This document shows, piece after piece, positions 29,100 through 38,636 of a stretch of 64,000 bases of DNA. The translations under genes and the position numbers were made by a program. Origin of the DNA: Chitinophaga pinensis. GTDB lineage: Bacteria; Bacteroidota; Bacteroidia; B-17B0; Aurantibacillaceae. Each line of letters opens with the position of its first letter. The first letter of the stretch is position 1. The stretch is from positions 26,992 to 90,991 of the forward strand of contig CAMCZO010000003.1 of the NCBI GenBank assembly GCA_945887955.1. Direction: 5' to 3'. The notes below the pieces were generated by a model. It was given only the letters and a program-made list of their open reading frames with translations, did no database searches and was not told where the DNA came from.

Positions 29100-30995
29100 A
29101 TGTGTGGCATTTCAGTACTATTTCATAAAAACAGACTAACGCAGCAATTATTGTTGGACTTTTTATCTTCTTTAAATACGATTAATCACAGGGGGCCAGA
29201 CGATGAAGGGGTTGTATTAATTAATACAACAACTGGTAATTATAAAATTATGCGGACTGAGAAAACATATAAAGATATTTTTGACTCCTACGAATTAGCT
29301 TATATAAACTCGGCAGATTATAATTTAGTATTAGGGCATAAACGTTTAAGTATTATTGATTTATCATTTTCAGGACATCAACCTATGCAGGGGATTGATA
29401 ATTCTTGGATTGTTTTTAATGGTGAAATCTATAATTATATTGAATTGAAGGAGGAATTAAAAATATTAGGCGCACAGTTTAAAACCAAATCAGATACAGA
29501 AGTTGTATTAGAAGCATATAGAATATGGGGCATCGATTGTTTAACAAGATTTAATGGCATGTGGAGTATTTGTATTTGGGACGCGCCTAATAAAAGAATA
29601 GTTGTAAATAACGATCGATTTGGTGTAAAACCTTTATATTATTATGAAACTAATAATTCATTTCGTTTAGTTTCTGAAACAAAACAACTTCAAAAATATA
29701 GCGATTTAACTTTAGTACTTAATCAAACTCATATAAGAGAATTTGTGAAGTTTGGTTTTTTAGATATGGATGAAAATAGTATGTACGAAAGAGTTTTAAG
29801 ATTTAAAAAAGGACATTATATTATTTTATCACCACTTAATTATGAGCACGAATGTATAAAAAATAATCAAAAACAATATTATTATTTACATAAAAGGCAA
29901 GTTATAATAAATGAAAAAGATGCGGTAGAACAATTTAGAAATTTACTATATAATTCAATCAAAATTAGAATGAGGGCGGATGTTAGTTTTGGTTTTGCTT
30001 TATCAGGAGGTCTTGATTCAAGTGCAGTTTTGTATATGGCAAGAAACATTTTACAAAATGAAAAAATAACTAATGAATTAATAGGTTTAGGCGCCGTTTT
30101 CCCTGGATTTAAAGACATAGATGAATCTTCATTTATAAAAATTGTAACAGATGATTTGCCTTGTAAAACATATCTTAGTTATGCAATGGAAGATTTTAAT
30201 GCCATTAATTTTGAAAATCATATTTATCACCAAGATGAACCATTACATGGAACCTCATACTTTGCACAATACAATTTGTATAATACAGCAAAAAAGAATG
30301 GGATAAAAATTTTATTTAATGGGCAAGGTGCTGATGAAGTTTTTGCAGGATACCATCACCATTTTTATAGACATTGTCGAAATTTACTAATTAGAGGAAA
30401 GGTAATAGAATACTTCAGTTTGGTAAAGCTATACGCTAATATTAAAGGAATTAAAAGTTCAAAGCTACATAAGATTGTTGTTAATGAGCTTAAAATGAGT
30501 ACTGAAATCAAATTAGGTATAATCAAATTCGACCATTCTATTTTGAAATATTGGAATAAAATTAATACTTTAGATGAAATGCTACTGAGAGACTTTGATA
30601 CTTTTCAATTACCATTATATCTCAGGGCTGATGATAGAGATAGTATGAGTTTTAGTGTTGAGTCAAGACATCCATTTATGGACTATAAATTAGTTGAATT
30701 CGGATATTCGTTACCGAATAACTTATTAATAAAAGATGGGTGGCAAAAGTATTTAATCAGGAAAAGCATGCACGAGTTACCAAAAAGTATTGCATATAGG
30801 CCAGATAAAAAAGGTTTCATTACTCCGCAAGAAGTTTGGATTAATAAATATAAAGATTTATTTGAAAACTATCTTTCATACAATTTTGAAGTTTTAGGAG
30901 TTAGGAAGCCTTCTGCTAACGATTTTTATAATTATTCATTAGGTGCGTGGTTTAAAGTTAATTCATTCTCTAAAGCTAACAATTCACTTAATTGA
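29100..30995 (+). CDS. asnB: Asparagine synthase (glutamine-hydrolysing)-like
   Basis: MCGISVLF with Cys2 nucleophile; INHRGPDDEG; FGFALSGGLDSSAVLYMA synthase P-loop. Confidence 0.95.
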   Translation: MCGISVLFHKNRLTQQLLLDFLSSLNTINHRGPDDEGVVLINTTTGNYKIMRTEKTYKDIFDSYELAYINSADYNLVLGHKRLSIIDLSFSGHQPMQGIDNSWIVFNGEIYNYIELKEELKILGAQFKTKSDTEVVLEAYRIWGIDCLTRFNGMWSICIWDAPNKRIVVNNDRFGVKPLYYYETNNSFRLVSETKQLQKYSDLTLVLNQTHIREFVKFGFLDMDENSMYERVLRFKKGHYIILSPLNYEHECIKNNQKQYYYLHKRQVIINEKDAVEQFRNLLYNSIKIRMRADVSFGFALSGGLDSSAVLYMARNILQNEKITNELIGLGAVFPGFKDIDESSFIKIVTDDLPCKTYLSYAMEDFNAINFENHIYHQDEPLHGTSYFAQYNLYNTAKKNGIKILFNGQGADEVFAGYHHHFYRHCRNLLIRGKVIEYFSLVKLYANIKGIKSSKLHKIVVNELKMSTEIKLGIIKFDHSILKYWNKINTLDEMLLRDFDTFQLPLYLRADDRDSMSFSVESRHPFMDYKLVEFGYSLPNNLLIKDGWQKYLIRKSMHELPKSIAYRPDKKGFITPQEVWINKYKDLFENYLSYNFEVLGVRKPSANDFYNYSLGAWFKVNSFSKANNSLN

Positions 30996-31046
30996 ATTTT
31001 TAATAATTTTGAAATATTAAATCAAATATAAATTAAGAACTATTAA

Positions 31047-32186
31047 ATGTCAAGTAAAGTTCGATCTTGCAATAAGTGTATTTTAGATAGTAACGACGAC
31101 TATCAAATTACTTTTGATATAAATGGTATTTGTTCATATTGCGAGAAATTTGATAAAGATTATATTTTTATATTGAATAAAACAGATGAAGAAAAAAATA
31201 GAGAATTAAATAATTTAATTGAAATAATAAAGTCAGATGGAAAAGGCAAGAAGTATGATTGTATATGCGGCATAAGTGGAGGCTTAGATAGTTCTTTTTT
31301 AGCAGCAAAAGCAAAAGAATTTGGTTTAAGAACTTTGTTAGTACATTTCGATAATAGTTGGAATTCAGAATTAGCAGTAAAAAATGTTGAACAGATATGT
31401 AAGTATACGGGTTTTGATTTGCATACCTATGTTGTAAATTGGGAGGAGTTTAAAGATCTTCAAAAGGCATATATTAAATCTGGGGTGCTTGATTGGGAGG
31501 TGCCAACTGATCATGCTTTATGGGCAGTTATTTTAAAAAAATCTAAAGAACTGAATATTAAACATATTTTAATAGGCGCAAATTATCAAACAGAAGGTAT
31601 ACTGCCTTCTACAATGCGCTATGACAAAGCGGATTTAAAAAACATTAGAGATATTCATTCGAAATATGGTAAATTAAAAAAAATAAGAACATTCCCTGTA
31701 TATAAATTTTGGTGGCACATGTATTTAAAATGGTTTTGGGGGTTAAAATTAGACACCTTATTGTATTATATGGAATATAATAAAGACCAGGCGAAACAGT
31801 ATTTAGTTGATGTTGTTGGTTGGAGAGATTATGGAGGTAAACACTATGAATCTATTTTCACTCGTTTTTATCAAGGTTACGTGTTAAATAAAAAATTTGG
31901 CTATGACAAACGTAAAGCTCATTTATCTTCTTTAATTTGCTCCGGTCAAATATCAAAAAAAGAAGCAATTGAAGATCTTCAAAATCCTATGATTAACTCT
32001 GATGTTTTGCAAGATGATTTGCAATTTTTTTTAAAAAAAATGGAATTTACTGCTGATGAATTTCAGCAAATAATGAATCAAAATCCAGTGCCTCATTTAG
32101 CATTTAAATCTTATTCTACATTTGAATACCCTTTACTTAAAAAAATATTACGTTTATTAGTAATAGCAAAAAAAATAATTAAGTAA
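31047..32186 (+). CDS. N-acetyl sugar amidotransferase (PseA/WbpG family)
   Basis: RSCNKCILDSNDDYQITFDINGICSYCEKF; DCICGISGGLDSSFLAAKAKEFGLRTLLVHFDNSWNSELA. Confidence 0.93.
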   Translation: MSSKVRSCNKCILDSNDDYQITFDINGICSYCEKFDKDYIFILNKTDEEKNRELNNLIEIIKSDGKGKKYDCICGISGGLDSSFLAAKAKEFGLRTLLVHFDNSWNSELAVKNVEQICKYTGFDLHTYVVNWEEFKDLQKAYIKSGVLDWEVPTDHALWAVILKKSKELNIKHILIGANYQTEGILPSTMRYDKADLKNIRDIHSKYGKLKKIRTFPVYKFWWHMYLKWFWGLKLDTLLYYMEYNKDQAKQYLVDVVGWRDYGGKHYESIFTRFYQGYVLNKKFGYDKRKAHLSSLICSGQISKKEAIEDLQNPMINSDVLQDDLQFFLKKMEFTADEFQQIMNQNPVPHLAFKSYSTFEYPLLKKILRLLVIAKKIIK

Positions 32187-32187
32187 A

Positions 32188-33123
32188 ATGCAATTTATTG
32201 ATAAAATATTTATTGCTGGTCATAACGGCATGGTTGGTTCGGCAATTAAAAAAGAGTTAGAAAGACAAGGGTATTGTAATATTTTAACCGCTAATAAAAA
32301 TGAATTAGATTTATGTAATGAGTTGCAAGTTGAAGATTTTTTTCAAACTCATAAACCAAACTTTGTTTTTTTAGCTGCTGCAAAAGTTGGAGGCATACAG
32401 GCCAATATAAATGAGCCGTTTAACTTTTTATTTGATAATTTAAAAATTCAAAACAATGTAATTTATTCATCTTTTAAAAATGATGTTAAAAAATTATGTT
32501 TCATAGGTAGTTCATGTATTTATCCTAAAAACGCTTCTCAGCCTATTAAAGAAGAATACCTTTTAAATGGTCCTTTAGAGCCTACAAACGAAGGCTACGC
32601 ATTGGCTAAAATTACAGGAATTAAATTAGGGCAATATTTAAGTAAACAATTTGGTTTTAATGTCATCAATCCAATGCCTTGTAATTTATATGGGCCAAAC
32701 GATAGTTTTCATCCCGTTAATTCACATGTGTTATCATCGTTAGTGAGAAAATTTTCTGACGCTATTCACAATAATGATGATTGCGTTAATGTTTGGGGTA
32801 CTGGAATTGCTAAAAGAGAATTTATGCATGTAGAGGACTTATCGCGAGCTATTATATTTCTGATGAACAATTATAACAAACCTGATATTATTAATGTTGG
32901 TTTAGGAACGGATATCAGTATAAAAGAACTTGCCGAAAAAATAGCAAACTTAACTGGTTTTAAAGGTTCAATAAATTGGGATAAAACAAAGCCAGATGGT
33001 ATGCTAAAAAAGTGCTTAGATGTTACTAAGATTAAAGAACTAGGATTTAGTTCAGCTATTACTCTTGACGAAGGTATTACACAAATGATTAATATATATA
33101 AAAAACAAATCGAAAAAATATGA
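32188..33123 (+). CDS. GDP-L-fucose synthase-like / GDP-colitose synthase-like SDR
   Basis: IFIAGHNGMVGSAIKKELE; VFLAAAKVGGIQANINEP; FIGSSCIYPK; YALAKITGIKL. Confidence 0.92.
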   Translation: MQFIDKIFIAGHNGMVGSAIKKELERQGYCNILTANKNELDLCNELQVEDFFQTHKPNFVFLAAAKVGGIQANINEPFNFLFDNLKIQNNVIYSSFKNDVKKLCFIGSSCIYPKNASQPIKEEYLLNGPLEPTNEGYALAKITGIKLGQYLSKQFGFNVINPMPCNLYGPNDSFHPVNSHVLSSLVRKFSDAIHNNDDCVNVWGTGIAKREFMHVEDLSRAIIFLMNNYNKPDIINVGLGTDISIKELAEKIANLTGFKGSINWDKTKPDGMLKKCLDVTKIKELGFSSAITLDEGITQMINIYKKQIEKI

Positions 33124-34289
33124 TTCCTTTAATGAAAAGTACATTTTTTAATGAATTTGAAACCAAAAAAGCTTTGGCTGATTTTATTCTTCAAACAAAT
33201 AAGTTAAGTATGGATCAGCATTGTTTTGAATTTGAAAAACAATTTGCAGAGTTTCATAATACTAAACATGCTATTTTAGTAAATAGCGGAGCAAGTGCTA
33301 ATTTAATACTAATTCAAGCCTTATTAAATTTAGGAAGACTAAAAAAGGGAGATAAAGTTGGATTTTCTGCAGTTACATGGAGTACAAATGTGATGCCTAT
33401 TATTCAGCTAGGATTAGTTCCTATTGCAGTAGATTGCGTCCCCGAAACATTAAATTGTATGAGTTCTAATTTAAAACATACTCACGAAAAACATAAATTA
33501 AAAGCTTTTTTTATAACCAATGTACTTGGTTTTTCTGGTGATTTAGCTAATATTAAAAAATACTGTGATTCAAATAATATTGTTTTAATTGAAGATAATT
33601 GTGAATCTCTAGGTAGTAAAGTAGACGGAGATTTTACTGGAAATTTCGGACTAGGTTCAACATTTAGTTTTTTTGTTGCCCATCACATGTCAACAATAGA
33701 AGGCGGAATGTTGGTAACAAATGATGAAGAATTAGCTGAAATGCTTGTAATTGTTAGAGCCAATGGATGGGATAGAAATTTATCAGCTATTACACAAAAA
33801 AAATACAGACAAAGCCATCAAATTAAAAGTGAGTTTGATGCTAAATACACGTTTTATGATTTAGCTTATAATGTAAGGCCTACCGAAATTACTGGTTTTT
33901 TAGGTAAAATGCAGTTAAAATATTTGCCCGATAATATTAAAACACGTGAGGCAAATTACAGAGTTATTGAATCTGTTGTTAAGCAAAATTCAGATTTAAT
34001 TCCATTAGTATCTTCCCATATGGATTTTGTTTCCAATTTTTCTTTTCCATTTGTTTGTAAAGATGCAGCTCTTAGAGATAAGTATATTAAAGAATTTGCT
34101 GGAGCAGGAATTGAGATTAGACCTATGATTGCAGGCAACATGCAATTACAGCCTTTCTTTGCTAAATACTCAACTATAAAAGAAGAGTTAATAGGAGCAA
34201 ACCATTTACATCATTGCGCATTTTATTGTGGCAATTATCCCGAATTAACAGATACTGATTTACAAACTATTTCATCGTGTTTAATTTAG
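33120..34289 (+). CDS. ColD-like PLP-dependent sugar 3-dehydratase (DegT fold, active-site Lys replaced by His)
   Basis: VNSGASANLILIQALLNLGRLKKGDKV; EDNCESLGS; TFSFFVAHHMSTIEGGMLVTND; RANGWDRNL; GIEIRPMIAGN. Confidence 0.88.
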   Translation: MIPLMKSTFFNEFETKKALADFILQTNKLSMDQHCFEFEKQFAEFHNTKHAILVNSGASANLILIQALLNLGRLKKGDKVGFSAVTWSTNVMPIIQLGLVPIAVDCVPETLNCMSSNLKHTHEKHKLKAFFITNVLGFSGDLANIKKYCDSNNIVLIEDNCESLGSKVDGDFTGNFGLGSTFSFFVAHHMSTIEGGMLVTNDEELAEMLVIVRANGWDRNLSAITQKKYRQSHQIKSEFDAKYTFYDLAYNVRPTEITGFLGKMQLKYLPDNIKTREANYRVIESVVKQNSDLIPLVSSHMDFVSNFSFPFVCKDAALRDKYIKEFAGAGIEIRPMIAGNMQLQPFFAKYSTIKEELIGANHLHHCAFYCGNYPELTDTDLQTISSCLI

Positions 34290-34322
34290 TTTTTTAATTT
34301 TATTGCAAAAGTAATTCAGGTA

Positions 34323-35639
34323 ATGAATAAAATCTCAAATAGATTATTTTCTTCTTTTTTATCAAATCAAGACTTAGCTAAAGTTAAGTTAGTGTCTTAT
34401 TTCCCTTTATTAGTGGATGAAGATAAATATAGCTTATTGCCATCCGATCATTGTTATTATTATCCATTAACAGTTGATGTTAAACAGAAAAAAGTGATTA
34501 AAGGGGAATTAAATTTTTTTAATCAAATTATATTTAATAATTATAAAAAAGATAATTTACTACCCTTAGATAAAGTTAATTTTCCTGATTTAAAACAAGT
34601 AGATAAACAAAATGCAATTATTGTTAATTTAATTGATAATTGCTACGGACATTCTTTTTTAAAGCTATTAAATCTTTACGAAATATATAGTTTATATAAA
34701 GAAGTATTTGATATTTTTGTTATCTGTCCAGTTGCTTTACAACATTATGTGCCAAAAGATAAATTTAAATTAATAAATGTAAAGTTAGGTTTTAATGATG
34801 CAATGATTTGTTATGATTTTGAGCCAATAATATTATGGGTAAAACAGCAATATAAGTCTATTGATTTTGTTACATTAGATACTTATTATTGTCATCAAAC
34901 ACCAGATGATTTAACTGCCTTTTTCGGATTTCTTCCCGAAAATCATATTTCGCAAAAGCAATATATTACATTTTATTACAGAGCTGATTATTTTAGAACT
35001 TGGGCAGGAAATAAACAACAAAAACGCATTATTAATTTTTTTAATCAACTTCAAAACTATTTTCCAACTACACAATTGGTTATTGCAGGCGATCTGGATA
35101 GCACCAAATTTCCTAATAGTATAAAAGATATACGTACAAAGGCATTTGGAAAAGAGGTTGATTTAATGTGTAACTCTTATTTTGCAAACTCATTCATTGT
35201 TATAGGTTTAATAGGATCTAACATGCTTCAGCCATCAATGTTTTGTGATTTTACCGTGCACTTGACTCAAAAAAATAAAATAACTATTATTGCAGAAGAG
35301 ATGTTAAATCATCCCATCGAGTCAATGTCGGGCTGGTTTAAAAATATTTATTTAATAGGTAACGAAGACTTAAGTGATATAAATTCAAATCTTTTGTGCG
35401 AACAAATTATTTTATTATATCATACTTACATTGCTAAAAAGTATAAAGAAGTTGCATTTACAAATAAACTTTTTAGTTCTAGAATGTCGCAATCAGAATT
35501 TTATAAAAACCACTACCCTTTTTTTGATAGTGAAAAATCATTACAATTAAAAAGTAACATTACAGATTTTTGCTTTAAAAAAAGCATCATTAAGTATAAA
35601 ATCAATAAGGTGCTAAAAAAACTTAAATTAAATTATTAA
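34323..35639 (+). CDS. Uncharacterised protein in polysaccharide locus (possible glycosyltransferase)
   Basis: 438-aa ORF, co-directional; IVNLIDNCYGHSFLKLLNLYEIY, TQLVIAGDLDSTKFPNS; no confident family. Confidence 0.5.
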   Translation: MNKISNRLFSSFLSNQDLAKVKLVSYFPLLVDEDKYSLLPSDHCYYYPLTVDVKQKKVIKGELNFFNQIIFNNYKKDNLLPLDKVNFPDLKQVDKQNAIIVNLIDNCYGHSFLKLLNLYEIYSLYKEVFDIFVICPVALQHYVPKDKFKLINVKLGFNDAMICYDFEPIILWVKQQYKSIDFVTLDTYYCHQTPDDLTAFFGFLPENHISQKQYITFYYRADYFRTWAGNKQQKRIINFFNQLQNYFPTTQLVIAGDLDSTKFPNSIKDIRTKAFGKEVDLMCNSYFANSFIVIGLIGSNMLQPSMFCDFTVHLTQKNKITIIAEEMLNHPIESMSGWFKNIYLIGNEDLSDINSNLLCEQIILLYHTYIAKKYKEVAFTNKLFSSRMSQSEFYKNHYPFFDSEKSLQLKSNITDFCFKKSIIKYKINKVLKKLKLNY

Positions 35640-35649
35640 GAATTAATAA

Positions 35650-36004
35650 AGTACTTATGGCTTTTCATTTATTTTACTAGTTTATCCCATTATATCAAAC
35701 AATTAATTAAGTTAGCTTTGTAATTCTGTTTTCATTTTCACTACCTGTTATCTTTATAAAATTTAAATCAAATAAAGTAGATAGATGGATTGGCGAAATT
35801 TCATATCCAATTTATATTTGAAATGTATTTATTGTAATACCGGTAAGTGTATTTTATTCAAAATATAATTTTGTTTCTTACAACTTTCTATCTGTAATAA
35901 TATTAATTTGTACTCTAATTTTTTCGTTTTTCCTGCTTAAATTTATTAGTGAACCAATTGAAAAAAATAGATATAATAAAACTTTTAAATTAAATTCTAA
36001 ATGA
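35650..36004 (+). pseudogene. Remnant of an acyltransferase-3 (OafA/YrhL-like) C-terminus
   Basis: No intact ORF; translation ...VDRWIGEISYPIYI*NVFIVIPVSVFYSKYNF...LLKFISEPIEKNRYNKTFKLNSK* resembles the family C-terminus (typically IGEISYPIYLWH), with an in-frame TGA where Trp is expected. Confidence 0.72.
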
Positions 36005-37011
36005 CTAAAATAAAATTCGCTGTAGTAGGTTGTGGTAGTATAGGTAAAAGACATATTGCTGTGCTTGATGCTGATGAAGAGGCAGAAATAGTTGCAATTT
36101 GTGATATCGATGAAAATAAATGTATTGAACTATCCTCTTTATATAATGGGTTAAAATATTATACCTCCTATACTGAAATGTTAGCAAGCATTAACTGCGA
36201 TGTTGTAAATGTTGTTACGCCACATCAAATGCATGCAGATATGAGCATTGATGCTTTAAATAAAGGTTTTAATGTTTTAGTTGAAAAGCCAATGGCATTA
36301 ACTTCTGATGATTGTGATCGAATGAATGATGCAGCCATTGCATCTGGAAAAAAACTTTGGGTGGTTAAACAAAACAGATTCAACGTTCCAATTCGTTTAG
36401 CCAAAGAACTTATTGATAATAATCGTTTGGGGAAAATATTTATTGTGAAATGTGAAGTGTTATGGAATCGCTATCAAGGATATTATGATGATTCACCTTG
36501 GCGTGGTGTAAAAGAATCAGAAGGTGGTTCTTTATATACGCAGGCTAGTCATTTTATTGATTTATTAGTTTGGTGGTTTGGCGATATTATTAGCGCACAA
36601 ACAAATATAGAAACACAAAATCATCAAATTGAAACGGAAGATACTGGTTTGTCTGTTGTTAAATTTTCTAATCATGCGCTTGGCTCAATTATTTGGACTA
36701 CCTGTGTTTATAATAAAAATTATGAAGGTTCAATAACTATCATTGGAGAAAAAGGAACCGTTAAAATAGGCGGCCAATATTTAAATAAAATTGAGTATTG
36801 GGATGTCGAAGGTTTTCCATTGCCTGAAGTAATTGAATTTTCTGATAAGCCGAATAAATATGGTAAATACCAAGGTACGAGTTCAAATCACGATAAAGTT
36901 ATAAATGCAATTATATCACAATTAAAAGGACGTACTCACGAATCTGTTGATGGCTTTGAAGGAATTCGTTCTATCAAAGCAATCGAATTAATGTATAAAG
37001 ATGCAAAATAA
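36001..37011 (+). CDS. Gfo/Idh/MocA family oxidoreductase (WbpB-like)
   Basis: KFAVVGCGSIGKRHIAVL; NKGFNVLVEKPMALT; KQNRFNVPI. Confidence 0.93.
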   Translation: MTKIKFAVVGCGSIGKRHIAVLDADEEAEIVAICDIDENKCIELSSLYNGLKYYTSYTEMLASINCDVVNVVTPHQMHADMSIDALNKGFNVLVEKPMALTSDDCDRMNDAAIASGKKLWVVKQNRFNVPIRLAKELIDNNRLGKIFIVKCEVLWNRYQGYYDDSPWRGVKESEGGSLYTQASHFIDLLVWWFGDIISAQTNIETQNHQIETEDTGLSVVKFSNHALGSIIWTTCVYNKNYEGSITIIGEKGTVKIGGQYLNKIEYWDVEGFPLPEVIEFSDKPNKYGKYQGTSSNHDKVINAIISQLKGRTHESVDGFEGIRSIKAIELMYKDAK

Positions 37012-37468
37012 ACCAACTTTATTTTTATCAGCTATTAAAGATGTCAGGTTTGGCACTAATGTTAAAATTGTTGAACCTGTAAATATTTATGGTTGCTCTA
37101 TTGGAGATGATGTTTTTATTGGGCCATTTGTTGAAATTCAAAAAGATGTAAAAATTGGTGAGCGTTGCAAAATCCAATCTCATACTTTTATTTGCGAATT
37201 AGTAACCATCGGAAAAGATTGTTTTGTTGGACATGGCGTTATGTTTGTAAACGACACCTTTTCGATTGGCAGACCAGCTAATGGAAACAAAGCATTATGG
37301 AAATCAACACGAATTGGTAATAATGTTTCTATAGGATCTAATTCTACTTTGTTGCCTATAGAAATATGCAATGATGTGATTATAGGATCAGGAGCAGTGG
37401 TAACAAAAAACATTACTGAGCCTGGAATATACGCAGGTAACCCAGCAAAAAAAATTAGAAATATTTAA
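37001..37468 (+). CDS. Left-handed beta-helix N-acetyltransferase (WbpD-like)
   Basis: CKIQSHTFICELVTIGKDCFVGHGVMFVNDTF; AGNPAKKIRNI; similar to 5589-6080 product. Confidence 0.92.
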   Translation: MQNKPTLFLSAIKDVRFGTNVKIVEPVNIYGCSIGDDVFIGPFVEIQKDVKIGERCKIQSHTFICELVTIGKDCFVGHGVMFVNDTFSIGRPANGNKALWKSTRIGNNVSIGSNSTLLPIEICNDVIIGSGAVVTKNITEPGIYAGNPAKKIRNI

Positions 37469-37523
37469 TCTGTTTTTTATAAGTAGATTTTAAAAATATA
37501 AATAATTATAATTTTAATTAAAA

Positions 37524-38636
37524 ATGAAAATTCCCTTTGTAGATTTAAAAATTCAATATCAAAATTTAAAATCAGAAATTGACTCTGCTATTGCTGATGT
37601 GATAAGTAAAACTGCATTTGTTGGGGGAGGTACTAATGTGTTTTGCAAACAATTTGAAAATGATTTTAAACGTTTTTTAAATATTCAACATGTTATTAGT
37701 TGTGCTAATGGAACCGATTCTCTTGAGATATTATTAGAGGCTTTTAAGATAATAGCAGGCGATGAGGTTATTGTTCCAGCTATATCTTGGGTATCTACAT
37801 CTGAAGCTGTTGGAAGAATCGGTGCAAAGCCAGTTTTTGTAGATGTTGATAAGGATACGCTTTTAATAAATACAAATTTAATTGAAGAAAAAATTACATC
37901 GAAAACAAAAGCAATTATCCCCGTTCATTTATATGGTAATTCTGTTAACATGACTCACGTTATGGAACTTGCTAAAAAACATAAGTTAATAGTCATTGAA
38001 GATTGTGCTCAATCACATGGAAGCACACACAAAGGAAAATTGTCTGGTACTTTTGGCGACGCTTCATCTTTTAGTTTTTATCCTGGTAAAAATTTAGGGG
38101 CATACGGAGATGCCGGTTGTATTGCAACAAATAATTTAGAAATTGCAAATACCTGTAAAAAGATTGCTAATCACGGACAATTAGAAAAACATAACCATGT
38201 TATTGAAGGTAGAAATTCTAGAATGGATGGAATACATGCGGCCATTTTATCTGTAAAATTAAATTATTTAAATGATGGAAATTTAAAGAGGCAGGCAAAT
38301 GCTGATTATTATAAAAAGCATATTTTAAATGCCTCAATCACACTGCCAGAAGTTAATAAAGATTCTTCTCATGTTTATCATTTGTTTGTTATTTCAAGTT
38401 CTAATAGAGATGCCTTAAAGAAACATTTAGAAAGTCATACTATTGAAACTGCTATTCATTATCCAAATGCCTTACCATTTTTAAATGCCTATAAACAATT
38501 TGGTTATACTCAGGAAGATTTTCCAGTTTCTTTCGAAGCAACAAAACATATTTTATCAATACCCATGTTTCCTGAATTAACTCATCAACAAATGGATGCA
38601 GTTATTACAGCACTTAATAGTTTTAATGCCGAATAA
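37524..38636 (+). CDS. DegT/DnrJ/EryC1/StrS aminotransferase (WbpE-like)
   Basis: SCANGTDSLEILLEAFKIIAGDEVIVPAISWVSTSE; IEDCAQSHGS; SFSFYPGKNLGAYGDAG. Confidence 0.93.
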   Translation: MKIPFVDLKIQYQNLKSEIDSAIADVISKTAFVGGGTNVFCKQFENDFKRFLNIQHVISCANGTDSLEILLEAFKIIAGDEVIVPAISWVSTSEAVGRIGAKPVFVDVDKDTLLINTNLIEEKITSKTKAIIPVHLYGNSVNMTHVMELAKKHKLIVIEDCAQSHGSTHKGKLSGTFGDASSFSFYPGKNLGAYGDAGCIATNNLEIANTCKKIANHGQLEKHNHVIEGRNSRMDGIHAAILSVKLNYLNDGNLKRQANADYYKKHILNASITLPEVNKDSSHVYHLFVISSSNRDALKKHLESHTIETAIHYPNALPFLNAYKQFGYTQEDFPVSFEATKHILSIPMFPELTHQQMDAVITALNSFNAE

